A stretch of DNA of 64,000 nt from Paulownia fortunei (lineage: Eukaryota > Streptophyta > Magnoliopsida > Lamiales > Paulowniaceae), in contig CM033111.1 of the NCBI GenBank assembly GCA_019321725.1, positions 6,262,001 through 6,326,000 on the forward strand, written 5' to 3'. The position numbers were made by a program, and so were the translations under genes. Under the pieces are notes generated by a model that saw nothing but the letters and a program-made list of their open reading frames with translations, did no database searches and was not told the origin of the DNA. Below, piece after piece: positions 25,836 to 38,834 of the stretch (within the stretch, counting starts at the first letter, position 1; each line of letters opens with the position of its first letter).

Positions 25836-28198
25836 TTAACAAGATTTGGAATTGAGATATTTCTCGATTTCCAAACCATCACGTCTCGTCAGCACCACCT
25901 TCAATCCATGCTTCATGTACATGGTTAGTGCCATTTTTGGCACCACCGGGTGGTTCTCCACCACCACCACCCGATATCGGTACAAAATGGACGCCGCGGC
26001 GAACTTCATTTGGTAGTAAGCGAAATCTTTGCCCAAGCAAAGCCGAGGGCCGCCGTTGAACGCCGTGAACTTGTAGGCCGACTCGCTCATGAACCGGCGG
26101 TCGCGCAGCCATCGTTCCGGCTTGAAGTCTCTACAGTCTTTGCCCCATATGCCCTCCATTCTCCCCATTGCATAGATTGCATACACTACTTTTGTTCCTT
26201 TCTTCAGCATTGTTCCATCAGGGAACTTATCATCCTCCAACACCTATTCATACATAAACATGGACATACTGTACTTTATTGTTTTTTTTTTTTTTTAGTT
26301 TTAATTAAAATATCATTAGTCAGTTATATGATGATAAAGTGCTCTCTTTGTGTAATTCTTAGAAATTCTTAGAAAGTACTAAAACTTCAAAACCATGACA
26401 ATCACAACCATTATTGCATAGTTGACCCACGTTAATAAATGCCAATTCATGAATTCTTGCTCAAACAGTATTATTGGTTAACTAAAAGTCAACCTTTTCA
26501 ATTATATATGGAATTATATCATCTGTCTTTGTTTCAGAAAATAATTGTTGATTAAGTACACTTTGGTGAGACAATGATAAATCAATGCATAGAATTTTTT
26601 GGGACCCCATTTAATACTACAATATAAATATAAATATGGTTGTACCATTGGTACATATCAATTTGGATATTTTATTCTAATTTAATATTTTATCTCGTAT
26701 TTCACTTTATATCATACTTACATGTCAAGTGTATATAATTCATATTAAATAAGTAAAATTTTTATATATTTTATATATATTTATAATATGAAATACGAGA
26801 TAACAAGTCCAATTAAAACAGAGAAGCCAAAATAATATAAACAAGTGTGATGAAAAGTGTTTCATGAAATTAAGTCATAGTTCTTACCTCCTTGTGGTCG
26901 ACGGGGACAGAAGGGTACAACCTAAGAGCCTCCGACAGGGCGGCATGCAAGTACTCCATCTTCTTCACCTCCTCGGGCCTGAATATAAAATCATCACCAT
27001 TTCCACCTCCTTTCGCCTCTTCTCTATCACTCACTATCCCACAAATCTCCTCCAGAATCCTTTCCTCCACCACTGGATTCCCATTCAGCAGCCAGAAAAA
27101 CCAGCTAAGCGCAACCGACGACGTGTCTCTCCCTGCCAGGATGAAGTTCACGCAAATGTCCCGCAAGAATTTATCCGAGAACGGCTTCCCCTCCTCGTCT
27201 TTCAGCCCCATGAACACTGTCAAAAGGTCGGATCTCTGTTTGGTGCTATCGAAAGAAAGTTCTTTCTTCCTGGCCCAGATAACCTCCTGTGCGAAGTCAT
27301 CCACTCCCTTTATCGATTTCTTCAGTTTCCCTTCGCTTCCAAGCTCAAGATATCTCATTGCCTTCCACACGAGAGTTGGGGTAACGAACCGCATTATCGT
27401 TGCTTCTGTTGCATCCTCGAAGGCCCTGGCGAAGGGAATGTCGGGCAGGCCGGGTCTCAGGCAGCCTGGATCGACGCCGAAAGCGATCATACAAACGTTG
27501 TCGAACGTGAGCCGGAGGAGGATGTCTTGTAGGTCAATCCAGGATGATTTTCTGACAGAATCCTCCAGGACAGGAAGCAGACGAGCATGCACCAATTCCA
27601 GGAGGGAATCAGTGGTCATCTGCCTGAATTTCGCAGAGTGGAATTCCAGGCTCGCTGTTTTCCTCTGCCTCTGCCATATCTCGTCGTCCGCGCTGAAAAT
27701 GCCGTCGCCAAGGAGATCACGGACCGTGTCCCTGAAATAGTCTCCTTTAGGGAAATTGGGGAACTTCGTCTTGAGAAGGTACTCGAGGTTTCGAGGGTCT
27801 GAGGTCACCACACAGTTGAGATTGGTAAACCAGGGCCCTTTGAAGGTGAAAGTCCCGTTTTGGCGACCAAGAACTTCAGAAATCCATTCGTACATATTTC
27901 CCTGGAGGCCGAGAATAAGAGAAGGCAACATCCCCACAAAGGGCCAATTGGGGAGGCCCTGATGCTTCTTCTGCCGCAAACAGTGTATCGCTACGAACAC
28001 AAGAACAGCCAGGAAAAGCTCAATCATTTGGATTTCAGAAAAGAATGAGAAGAAACCACCAAAACGAGTACTATTCGCGGCCCCATACATTAAAGAAGAA
28101 GAAGAAAAAGAAGAATTCATGATTCTGGAATGAAGAAGATGATGAGGAATGGAGTAGTAGTAGTTCAAGAAATGGTAATTTGGTGTGGGAGTAGCCAT
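25836..28198 (-). CDS. CYP86B1: CYP86B1-like cytochrome P450 fatty-acid omega-hydroxylase
   Basis: Exon 1 28198-26888 (437 codons), intron 26887-26244 (GT-AG), exon 2 26243-25836; 572 residues, close to the known length of CYP86B1. An N-terminal extension is followed by a membrane anchor (IELFLAVLVFVAIHCL, ~59-74) and a proline-rich hinge (GLPNWPFVGMLPS). The I-helix motif AGRDT is at 355-359, ExxR at 423-426 (EALR), PERW at 479-482, and the heme-binding loop FNGGPRLCLG at 499-508 with the cysteine ligand C506. The exon-2 text closely resembles the CYP86B clan (KFTAFNGGPRLCLGKDFAYY). CYP86B1 is an ER enzyme that omega-hydroxylates very-long-chain fatty acids for root and seed-coat suberin. 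All key residues are present, so the enzyme should be active. The A versus B subfamily choice is by recall; an ancient CYP86B paralogue is possible. Confidence 0.92.
26691..26802. repeat. Inverted repeat in the P450 intron
   Basis: TATCTCGTATTTCA (26691-26704) is exactly inverted at 26789-26802. Weaker matches extend outward to about 26661 and 26815 (TTGGA on both sides). This suggests a small fold-back MITE of about 155 bp inside the only intron of the gene. Confidence 0.6.
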
Positions 28199-31100
28199 GT
28201 GTCTGTTATAAGGGCAGAAATGTGTTCATTTCTTGACGTGCATGAGTTCGTACATTGGTTTGATTTGGTGAGCAGAAAGAGAGGCTGCTTTTTGATGTAG
28301 CTAAAGCACACTATATGTGGAATTTCTTACAAAAGGGGCTTTGCTTTTTAGCCACCATAAATCTAACATTTGATTTGATTTCTGGTAAATTTAGGATCAA
28401 GGGTAGTTCGTTTATACATTTGTTGTTGAGTGTAAAACATATTTTTCTAGTATTTTGATTTGACCCCTTTATCAGGTGAGTTTTTTGCCCTTGGAGGATG
28501 GGAAGTTGGTGGCAGCAGTTAACCTAAGTTTGTGAATTTCTACAGCCTACACACACACACGCATCCTTTCCTAAGGGTACATGTAGGTTAGCTACAATGG
28601 CTGTGTGGTGGGGCTCCTTGATTTAGTTTTTGACACGAAATTTGTTAATCTAACTTGATTTTGTTTATTGTTAAGGAAATATTAGCCAATCAATACAATG
28701 ATGTGTGTTGATTGTATAGTATTTTCTATTACATTATATCGATTACTGTTATGTATAAAATTAATATAAAAGATTAAAGGATAAAAGAAGTAGTCAACTA
28801 ATTTTACATGCAGCGGCAATCATATAGTGCAATATGATATGTAGGCTTGATTTGCATCTTATGTCCTTAAAAACAAAATATATTTGTAAAACAGGTCAAG
28901 ATCCGCGCATTTTTTATATGAGACTCAATCCAACCCAAAATTAGGGATAGAGTTGACCTAATCTATCACTGGCAATACATTACACGTCTCAAGAAAGAAT
29001 CCGTCACGATGACCCCACCTGTTTGCACAACCAAATGCTCTACACATGCACCATAATGTATAAATACTATACGATTGTTACATTAAATGAGTAATGTGGC
29101 TTTTTTATATTTATTATATATTTATTTATATTAAGTTTTTTTATCATTTTTTGAATTCAACTGTCTTAAAGTATAAGAAGATTTTAGGTAGGAGTTACCC
29201 CAACAAACCTAACATGTATTTGAATATAAATCAATTTAATTATCGAAAATCGAACCTAATTCTACATAAAGGTCGTACCCAACCTCGAATAGCAACATCA
29301 TAGTAGAGAATGCAATACAATATTTATAATTTATAATTAAAAATTAAAAATACATCAAATTGTATTTAATCATTATTGCTAGAAAATATTTATATATATA
29401 AATACAATAAATTGATAAAAGTGGAAATGGTGGTGTAAAGTAGTGGCCGGTTACCATTTGATTCCCAAATTTGCAATCCATTATTTCAAATTTATTTGCT
29501 ACAAGAGGGTCAACTAGGTTGGACCAATTTCCAAAAGCCGCGGTTTCACGCGCCTCAAAGGGAATGTTGTTCATTTTCATGAGTTTAGCTGGTCCTTAGT
29601 GGATTTGGAGGACACGAGTCTCAAAATATCATCATTATTTCATCATTTGGAATTTTTTATTTTATTTTAATATTATATTTTATATTAAATTTTATAAGCA
29701 TATGAGTAATTGTAATATTTCATACTCGCTAATTTACTCAAATTTATTATTACATCTCATATTATACTTTTATAAATTTACACTACAGTAAAATTTACTG
29801 ATGTTTTAAATTCAATATTATATATTCGATTTGATTGGACACGAAATTGTAAATAAAAATTGAAATAGTATAATTTTCAGGTATGTTCACAAAATTGCTA
29901 GAAAAAATAATGTCTGATTACTATATCAAATCATTCCTTAACTACAAAATCTTAACATAGATAAATAGTCCTAAAACTTGGTAAACTACTTAAGGAAACC
30001 CATATTTGTGTGATACAATATTTTCATATTTCTCTACGACCATGGTCATGTCTGGACCAATGACTTCGTTGGACCAAAATTAGAATTTATTTTTGTTTTC
30101 TTTTTTCTTTTTGGTGAGGTTTGTTGGGCCAAGGCAGTAGTGCTACGTCAAGGTGACGCTCGAGAACTCCAATAGTAAGTTAATGTGATGGATTTTTCTT
30201 TTCAAAAAATTAATTTAATATCATATGAATCAATAACTCGCTTATCATATATTTAGTCGATAAAAATAAATACAAAATTAGAATGTAGAAAAGTATTTAT
30301 AATTTTTTGAATTATTTACTTAATCAATTTTCTAAATGGAAAAATAAATTATTTACGGATAGTAATAATGTAGTAAGATTTTCTAAATTCCAGTAAATCA
30401 TAAATGACAATTTATCTATGTATATTCCAGTGACTAAACTAAACCGTTTTTTAGGATATTCTAGAAAATCATCCAACTTAAATATAGTGGCACATACATA
30501 ATTTAAGATCAATAAGAAAAAAAATAAACGACGGATATCAATATTTTGAATGTTGCATAAATATATCGATAAAACTTATCATTTTATGTTTAATATAAGC
30601 ATTTTCTTTTTTAAATAAAAATTATTAACTTTATTAATTGTAAACCATTCACGACTCGTGGACCTTCTACCTCCATGCCGTTTTTGTACATTCAATCTAT
30701 TCTACGGATAGAGAAATGCATAGTGTTTTGAAGATTTCAATTCTTCCGTGGATATTGTTGATTACTTAATTATTTGCTTTGAGGGTTGAGTAATATATGT
30801 GTGTGTAGAACATTGATATTCTCGGGGTGGTTGGAGGGTGAATTTAGACTTTATAAATTCTGCTTGTAAATTTACAGGTAATTAAGAATATTTCCATTTA
30901 TTGTGTCCATTTTAAAGTAAATAAAAAGTACTCATACTTCTTATTTTAAGCATTTAATACATGTATTAGATTCATTTCGCATTATACTCAATCAATATTA
31001 CTCTATTCTGATATACAATTTATAAATTTTATCCGATACTTATAAATTAAATTATATTTACTTATAAGTACTAATTGAAAACTATACAATTAAAGACTTA

Positions 31101-31834
31101 TCTTAATAACTTCAGAAAAAAATAATTAAATAATTATATCTACATTGTGTCACAATCATAAATTAAATTATGCAGTGAAATATACAAAATAATTTTCACA
31201 TAATTTTATAGACTTTCTTCCTAGTGCTTTAAGGATGCTACTATTAAGGTATGGATTTTAGCTTAATAACTCTCTTGTCTCTAAGGCTACACACCTTAGA
31301 GATGGTTGTTACATTAAGAACTCAACCCAAGTTATGAAGAAGAACACAATATAAAATACTCTAAAATGAAAAACCATTTTATTAAAGACAATAGTTTAAT
31401 CTTTTCTTATTCTTGTGTTTATCTGTATATATTATTTGTGAAAGTTACAGGAGTATTTATATACTTCCATGGGGTTGCAAGGACACTTTTTCAATAAAAA
31501 ATGTATTTCCATAAATACATTTTATTTGAAAATACACACCAAGTATTTTAACTCTGAAAATTTAACATAACCATCCATTCGACCTAAGGAGCATCCGGTC
31601 GGCCTAACGGGGATTCCAATAACAATTTGGCCAAAATATTGGATTTTAGGACAAAGTGCTAAACAATTTATCTTTCCAAAAGGCATGGTCTCTTTTTTCG
31701 GATTTTGGGAAATTTAATGCAAAAAACTTGAATTTTTTTTTATGAAATGAAGTGTATTTTACCCTTAAAAAAGAAAAAATCAAAACGAGTACCTCATATA
31801 TTCTACTCTTTCAAATCACTTGTAACCTTAAAAT
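28199..31834. other. AT-rich intergenic region upstream of the P450 gene
   Basis: The first few hundred bases must hold the 5' UTR and promoter of the P450 gene. A (CA)n run occurs near 28550. The remainder is AT-rich DNA with no ORF that I can assign. Confidence 0.5.
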
Positions 31835-32065
31835 TCACATAAATGCTTTCTCAAATTGCGGGCTAAGCAAGAAATTGATTACCTCACATAAACTAGGTTT
31901 TAGGACCACTAATTATTTTAAGATCTAGCAAAAATGCCTCCTCCAATTGCGGCTAAGCAAGACAAGTACATCACACACACTTAGGTTTTAGGACCACTTA
32001 GCACCTTGAGATTTTCTCATAAAAGGAATCTCAAATTCCGGCTAAACAAGACAAGTACCCCACAA
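31835..32065. repeat. Degenerate tandem repeat, about 90-bp period, three partial copies
   Basis: GGCTAAGCAAG (or GGCTAAACAAG) occurs at 31861, 31951 and 32040, each preceded by TCAAATTGCG/CCAATTGC/TCAAATTCC and followed by a TAC..CAC stretch. AGGTTTTAGGACCACT appears in the first two units. The repeats lie in DNA resembling transposon sequence, but no element ends were found. Confidence 0.75.
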
Positions 32066-33004
32066 TAATGCATCAATCTCATCCTTTCCTTCAATAAAAC
32101 ATATATATGCAGGTATTTCTGTGTATTTGTTTTTTGTAAATGCACAAATACGTAATGAATTTATATTATATTATAAGTTCGCATTTAAACATATCAAATT
32201 TATTTTTTCTTAAAAATAATAAATATATAAATATTTTTAATTTGTAAGTGACGATAAAAATTTAAAATCTAATAATTATATAAATATATATGATTAATAA
32301 TAATTTAAAATTTTTATGGAGTTAAGAGGCGACCCCACCACCCGTCCCTTGACTATGTTTAATAATAATTCGTGAACCCCAGTACTTCCATAATGAAAAG
32401 GGTTCAATTTGATTGGATTACAACGATATGCTTATTCTTTAAATAATAACTACAATTATATCTGAACATCCCAGTAAAATAAATTGAAGTACGATAAAAA
32501 AATGTTAACAATCTATTACCTAAAAACATGAACATAGCGAATAAAAATTAGTTTCTAGCAATCTTTTATTTTAGAGTGTTGCTCGTAGGTTCTATTTTCA
32601 AATGTTCTAGATATTATATCAACTCAACCAAATGGTATCGCAATCTGTAGATACCTATGTCAAAATCCAATGACAAATGTCAAAGTTTTATTTAATTATG
32701 ATTTGTAGGGAAGAAAAAGAAAAAAATATGCCAATGGAGCTAGACCAAAATAAATTGGCCCAATAAATAAATAAATAAATAAATAAAGCAATGGTAATTC
32801 TTTGCCCTTCGATTGGCTTGCTATTGAAAGATTGTCACATCTCCTAAATCTTCTATTTCAAATAATATTTCATCTTCAATTCCATTCTAATCAATACACG
32901 TCAAATATATGAAATAATATTAAATTTAAAAATTTGCCAATACTCTCTCCCTACACAAAAATGCAAATTAAAATATGTATAAGTTTTTTAAAATATTTTA
33001 TAAG

Positions 33005-33027
33005 ATATATATATATATATATATATT
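33005..33027. repeat. (TA)n microsatellite
   Basis: Uninterrupted TA dinucleotides of about 22 bases. Similar runs occur at about 36330-36349, 43468-43484 and 48315-48352. Confidence 0.9.
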
Positions 33028-33865
33028 CATTCTTGGAACAACCGAAAAAATATCTGTGCATATTTGTGTTAGAGGCCTGTAGCAAAAAGTTAGCTCCACT
33101 TCTTTCAAATTTAGTCCAAGTCTTCCACCAGTCCAGAAGGAGACCTCCTTGTTGCTGATCACTTGCCTGCTGAGATAACAAGTTATTTAATTTCAAGATA
33201 TTTTGCTAACACTAATCCATCTATACAAGGGTCCCAAGGTCTGCCAAATTATTTGTTCTGTATGGAGTTGGGAAGGCTCTCAATTCCATAAAATTTTTAA
33301 AATTATAAAAAATTTATAATAATAAAATTATTAAAAAATTAAAAATATCTCTTTTCATACTGCTCTTGAGAAAAAAAAAACAAAAAAAAACCCAAGCCTG
33401 AATTTTATGATTTCGTCCCTGTCTCAAAATGATACCCCCAAATCCATTTCTTCTGGGATTATTCAGGCTGGAACCACGGATATTTAATTTGAACAGAAGG
33501 CGGGGGGAGGTGACATGTTAAATATAATGAGAGCTTTTGGGAATTAGTTTGTGCATATTATTCCTTCCACAGTGTTCAATTTGGGTCTCAATTTCCTTTG
33601 AAGTTAATGTTTATTGTCTAAGGGAGTGTTTGGCAAACACTTAAAAAAAAAATGTTTTAGAATGTTTAGCTTAATAGGAGTCTTTAGGGAGTGTTTGATT
33701 TGCTGGCTTCAGCTTCTGATTCACTAAAATTAAGCAAAAAATGCCACAAGCTGAAAGCTAGCATTGGAGGTGCTTTTTTCCAACATTTGGCAATCATTTT
33801 TGAATAACTATGTTATTTTAGACAATTTTACTCTTAATAAATTTTAAATAACTCATTTTTACCCT

Positions 33866-34141
33866 CAATTTATCAAATCAGTTTTGGCCGCATAGTTTTT
33901 TAAATTTTATTTTATTATTATTGTAATCATCATCAGCATCAGCATCATTATGATTATAATTATAGTTATTATTATTGTTTATATAAATCATAGTATGTGA
34001 CGTGTATCACTCACTTCTCGAAACTCATCAATTTATCGAATGAGTTTTGGCCGTTCAGCTTTTAAATTTTATTTTATTATTATTGTAATCATCATAGCAT
34101 TAGCATCATTATGATTATAATTATAGTTATTATTATTGTTT
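33866..34141. repeat. Direct duplication, copies 153 bp apart
   Basis: Copy 1 (about 33866-33981) and copy 2 (about 34022-34141) share TTTTGGCCG, then AAATTTTATTTTATTATTAT, a CAT/CAG run and GATTATAATTATAGTTATTA. Upstream, 33622-33645 reads GGGAGTGTTTGGCAAACACT, a motif often seen at ends of small DNA elements, so the whole may be a MITE with an internal duplication. Confidence 0.75.
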
Positions 34142-35211
34142 ATACAGTGAATTCATTATGATACGTGTATATATATTTTATATGTAGAATTTATTCTTAT
34201 AAATAATTGCACGAATATTTACATATTTATATTTACATATTTATTATTGTGAGCAAGTGATTCATATAAATCATAACAAGTGATTCAGATGATTTTATTA
34301 AAGCAATTATATTATTTAATAACTTAATTGAGTAAAACTAAAATATTAAAAAGTATTTCATAAATAAAGAATATTAATTAAAACTAATGTCATAAACAAA
34401 GAAATATTTTGTTTCTACTTAGTGTTGATCGATCCATATGAATTATTAATAAAAATATAAAAAAAGTTAAAATTTAAGTAATAATATTTTGTTTCACTCT
34501 AGTCCCGTACTCTACCTCTACCCACATTCTCCTGTTGGTTTGTGTGATTCCGGAGTATGCGTATCGAAAAATTAAAATTTTAAAAATATTATACCATAAC
34601 AACTATAACAATACCTCGATTTGATGTGATTTCTAACGATTTCGCAATTTTCAATGGTTGTAATAAAATAATAAAAGTATCGATTTGCACTCCACTTGTT
34701 GAAGGGTATGAAACAATCAATTGCTAACTCATTTTCTAAATTTGGTTCAAAGGCATCCAAATGTCTTCCCTCTAAAATAGTCTACACTTTGAGTAAAAAC
34801 ATAAAATCAGAATTCCGCTAGCAATTCTGATTTCTTTTCTAATTTAGTTGATGGAATGTGTATAGAAAAATATTAATTCTTGTTATCAACTAGTGATAAA
34901 AGAATTAATACTTAAAAAATAAAAGATGGATTTTATGGAGAAAAAAGATGGTTGAAAAAAATAATTTTTCTTCTCTTTTTTGAATGGCCGAAAATTAAAG
35001 AATGTTTCTAGATCTTACAATTTTCGGCCATGAGGTATATATAGGGGGATCAAAATTTCAAAAGTCCTACTCTTGGTATTTTGTGTCTTCTTTTGATTAG
35101 TTGAAAAATATTTTGGTTTATCCAAACTTCTTCTAATTTTATCTCTTTTATATTTTCTAAAAATATTCAAAATTATCCAAGAATTCCAAACTCTTGATTT
35201 TTCGTCATTTT

Positions 35212-35730
35212 TCAATCACTTTCATGGGTCTTTCCTAATAGTCTCCCACATGTGCAAGTAAGTGGTTCTTGATAAAAAGTTAATTCATCCCATAAAGCCT
35301 TCTTTTTGTTGAAATAAACTGAGATCGAATCCGAACATTGGCAGTGTTCGGCAATCTCTTGCTGAATTTGATAAATTCTCGACTCATTGCCTTGTGAAAA
35401 TCGATCATAGAGGTCCTTCTAAACTGCTTCTGCTGATTCCATGTAAATCACACTTGCTGCAATGTTGAGGCTCGCTGAATTTAAAATTCATGACAACACC
35501 ATGTTATTGCAGTGTTGTCAAACATAATAAGTCTTGTCTGTGGGTGGCAGCATGTTGATGGATCCGTCAACGAAGCCGATCTTATTCTTTGTGCTAAGAT
35601 CGATGCGCATGGCTTGACTCCATTGTCCGTAATTGTATGGTTCAAAGAGTTTTGAGACCAAAACGAGGTTCAGATTATCTGAGCTATGCAAGTTGACTGG
35701 ATTTTCATGAATATCATCAATGGTTTCTTT
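35212..35730 (-). pseudogene. Copia gag (UBN2-type) remnant with three stop codons
   Basis: One continuous frame shows the copia gag pattern: ENPVNLHSSDN, LVSKLFEPYNYGQWSQAM, NKIGFVDGSI, a CNNMVLS segment, KDLYDRFSQGN, YQIQQEI, ALWDEL and TCTCG. Stops fall at 35518-35520 (TGA), 35488-35490 (TGA) and 35419-35421 (TAG), each at a place where the family normally has tryptophan. The frame then runs open to TGA at 35212-35214. It is not functional. Confidence 0.85.
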
Positions 35731-35799
35731 GCCTTCAACTATTTAAATTGATTTGGTTGCAGAAGGTGTTTCGGGTTATGCAGAGTCATCAAGATCGAT

Positions 35800-35811
35800 G
35801 CTCTGATACCA
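35800..35811 (-). other. Retrotransposon primer-binding site (initiator Met tRNA)
   Basis: TGGTATCAGAGC on the minus strand, the standard plant copia primer-binding sequence complementary to the 3' end of initiator tRNA-Met, directly inside the LTR. Confidence 0.9.
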
Positions 35812-36045
35812 TGTAAATAATGGTGAATCAAGATATAAGAATGAGAGAAATTTTCTGTGTATTGACTGAATAATTTGTACAATAAATTACAACATATTAT
35901 ATGCACAATGTGATGAACTATTCTTAGAAAATGAAACCTAATATTATGCTAATTACAATCAATACAAATCAATTTGATATGATTACTATAATACAAAAAT
36001 TGACTAAGTTATTTCCTTTAACAAGTATTAGAGGAGGTGTTTACA
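35812..36045 (-). repeat. Copia 5' LTR
   Basis: 234 bp bounded by short inverted ends (TGTAAACACC at 36045 and TTATTTACA at 35812 on the element strand). The PBS follows with no gap, which fixes the inner border. The outer border is set by the matching TG...CA end. Confidence 0.8.
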
Positions 36046-36660
36046 TATCTTGGGCAGCGCTAAGCCCCTAGGCTTGGGACGTATACCCCATGAATTTTCA
36101 TATTTACTAATTTTATATATTAGAAAAATATTAAGAATTTTAAAAATGAATTACAACATATTAAAAATTAATAGAAATTTTTAAATATGGAAAAACTAAA
36201 TTGATAGCTCTTGAGATAATTTAAAAATAAAAGAAAATTTATTTTCTTAATATCAAAAACTATGAGATAAATAAGATATTAGAAGCAACTGTTTCAAAAG
36301 AATTTAGCTCTATATTGTTTTTGTAAATAATATATATATATATATATATTCTGACATTACAAAGCAAAAGAAAATGATAAGACAAGCTTGGAGAGGACAA
36401 ATCTAGTGTTCATCTCAATGAAGTAGGAGGACCCTTTTTCATCCAAAAGGAACTAAACCTTACGTACGCTGCAGCTGCTACTGCTTTCTCTGCAATTCTG
36501 GTGTGTGTTAATAATGCAGGAGAAGGTGCTTCTTCTAGCAACTTGTGATTTCTTGTCTGCAAACAAGCATTTTCAAGCATAGGCTTATACCAAGAAACAA
36601 TGGTTTCTTACAATGGAAACTTAGCTGCAAAAGTTCAACAATTGTATTTGTGATGTCTAC

Positions 36661-36725
36661 CTGAATACAACAATCACAGCTCCCCAAAGTGCACAACATG
36701 GATCGCCATATTTGTCAGCCAAAAC
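36661..36725 (-). CDS. Orphan exon-like fragment, unrecognised
   Basis: On the minus strand, an AG acceptor precedes 36725 and a GT donor follows 36661. The only open frame reads VLADKYGDPCCALWGAVIVV, ending in F. Joining to the next AG at 36557 gives a short tail that soon stops (RQEITSC). The segment has good codon-like composition and could be the last coding exons of a broken or captured gene. No adjoining exons were found and the family is not recognised. Confidence 0.25.
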
Positions 36726-38834
36726 CTGTGTAAGTGGAGAAGAAAAGATCCAATCACAAGACTAGAAAATTGGTTAGATATACCGATCCCATAAAGACAT
36801 GCATATCTTTGACAAATGAAAGGTGAAAAAGAAGAAATGGAACAAACAAAAATACATGGGGCAGTGTCACACTAGAAAGAATTGACTCACTCTCATGCAA
36901 ATACAATCTCTCTCCTCAATCCAGTTTAATGAAGCACCTTTTAAATATAACATCATTAATTTCTCAGTGAAATTTATGTTTTTGAGTGAGTGTGAGTACC
37001 ACCATAGTGACATCGCAAGGGTAAAACCAAGGGATTGTTGGTTCTGGTTACATGGTAATAATAACTGCTTAGTGAGCCTGAAGTTTAAATTTAGCATGTT
37101 ATTTGTTGGATATGATTCACTCTTCTTGTTATAATGTATTGGTTAACAAGATTTCTTTTCCATGGTTTTTATTTTTGGGCTCTTCAACCACTTTATGGAT
37201 TGCTGGGAACCCAAATGCCAACATCCACTGGACCCTCTATGCCTGTGTCACAACATGTGACAACCCCTATGAGCAGAGTGATGGGGAGTCTGATTATGAG
37301 CAAGTCGATGTGGGGAGGATTGACTTGTATAATGGTGAGAATGGAGATGTTGTAGGGGAATACCTTGATAACAAAGATGATGATGATGATGACGATGAAT
37401 TTGTAAAGATGATAGTGTCATGCATGGTTTTTGAGGTGGAGAATTCACTAAATGTGTGGATAATAGATAATTATTTCATTTTTAAAAAATTAGGATACTT
37501 ATGCATCATCCAAGCACACACGATGAACACTATATCGAGTGCGACATGAATATTACTGTCATGTACTCCTAAAGAGTAAAGGTTCAACCTATGGCTCTTG
37601 CTCCTAATTCATTTTTATGTGCGGGAATTGTCTTTTGAATTGGCAACTTTGTATACTATAGTAATAGAGATGATAAATAGTGCCCCATTACCATTAGACA
37701 CTTTTTATTTTGGAGTATTTAAACTGTTGGTTGGGTGGATAATTTTTTTCTCGTTGTAGTTCTCTTTACTTATCACTTTACTCGTCGGAGTGAAGGAGTA
37801 TGTTTGTAACATCAAAATATGAGTAAAACTATTGGCACATTGTTTTTCCCAATGCTTATGTCATGAAGAATCTATTTAGAGTAATGTTTTGTTTTACAAT
37901 CTCTGCACCCTAATACCCTAACATGTTAGTTGTGATTAAGCTAACGATGCGGGTTCAATTTTTCAAGTTACAGAATTTGTTTGTTTTAATAGGAATCCAT
38001 TTTTTGAAAGATGTGTATGATAATTATTCTCGCTTGGAATGCATTTTAATTAGAATTGTATAAGTAAGACCCATCACTACAAACTATATCTACTTAATAT
38101 TTTTAATTTATCTTATTCCAATGAATCTATCACCTACAAATCTTACAAATAAAATATCGTATTTAAATTAAATATCTAAAATAGACCCCACCACTATCAA
38201 TTTTATTTAACTAATATATTATTATTTTTAAATTATATCATTTCAATGATACCCACCACCTTTCAAATCATTCTAATAAATGATCATATATAAATTAAAT
38301 ATTCAAAATGAAACTCACCATTCCCAACTTTACAAATTATTATATTTGCAAAATTATGAAAATAATACTACAAAACATACAAACAAATATAATTTTATTT
38401 TTATCAGGTACTTTCATGTTTAAAATTTCTTCAAAACTATTCAACCAAACATATTCTCATTTCTAAACTTATATAAAATTTTATTTTCTTTCATTCATCC
38501 AAATATAATTTCACTTCACACACAAAAATCAAAATATAGCCAAATTCTTAATAAAAATATAAAAAAGAATGAATTCTCTCTGAAAACACAACCATAACTT
38601 CTTATCATTGCCATCGCATCCCACATTAAATATACATCCATCATGCATTTCTCTAATCCTTTTGTCTCTCTTTTGTAGTGTGTACTAGTTTGTAATGATC
38701 TATCAATAAGTATATTATGTTAAATGTAAATAAACATATTTATTATGTGTTTATTTGGTGTCGCTCATCCCTCACTATGCTCCCCACCAAAAACAAGATA
38801 AAGAACAAAAAAATAGTAAAACAAAAAATGTGGC
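36726..38834. other. Intergenic region with no clear gene
   Basis: Contains an ORF of 148 codons (37103-37549, +) with an acidic run from GAT repeats (37375-37400); the run is low complexity and the remainder shows no family I know. From about 37900 to 38800 the sequence is AT-rich with several similar CCACC..ATTTTA stretches. Confidence 0.45.

Larger units (their letters stand above)
35212..36045 (-). mobile_element. Truncated Ty1/copia retrotransposon (5' LTR, PBS, gag)
   Basis: On the minus strand, in order: a 234-bp LTR with TGTAAA...TTTACA ends (36045-35812), immediately followed by a primer-binding site identical to the initiator-Met tRNA type TGGTATCAGAGC (35811-35800), then a gag-like frame to 35212. 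No protease, integrase, reverse transcriptase or second LTR was found downstream, so only the 5' portion survives or the rest has been deleted. Confidence 0.85.

Noticed and set aside
26892..27740. 282-codon plus-strand ORF
   Set aside because: It lies antisense to P450 exon 1, which has full family motifs; the plus-strand product has no recognisable domain.
37103..37549. 148-codon ORF with an Asp run
   Set aside because: The acidic stretch comes from GAT repeats; the rest has no recognisable domain or splice context.
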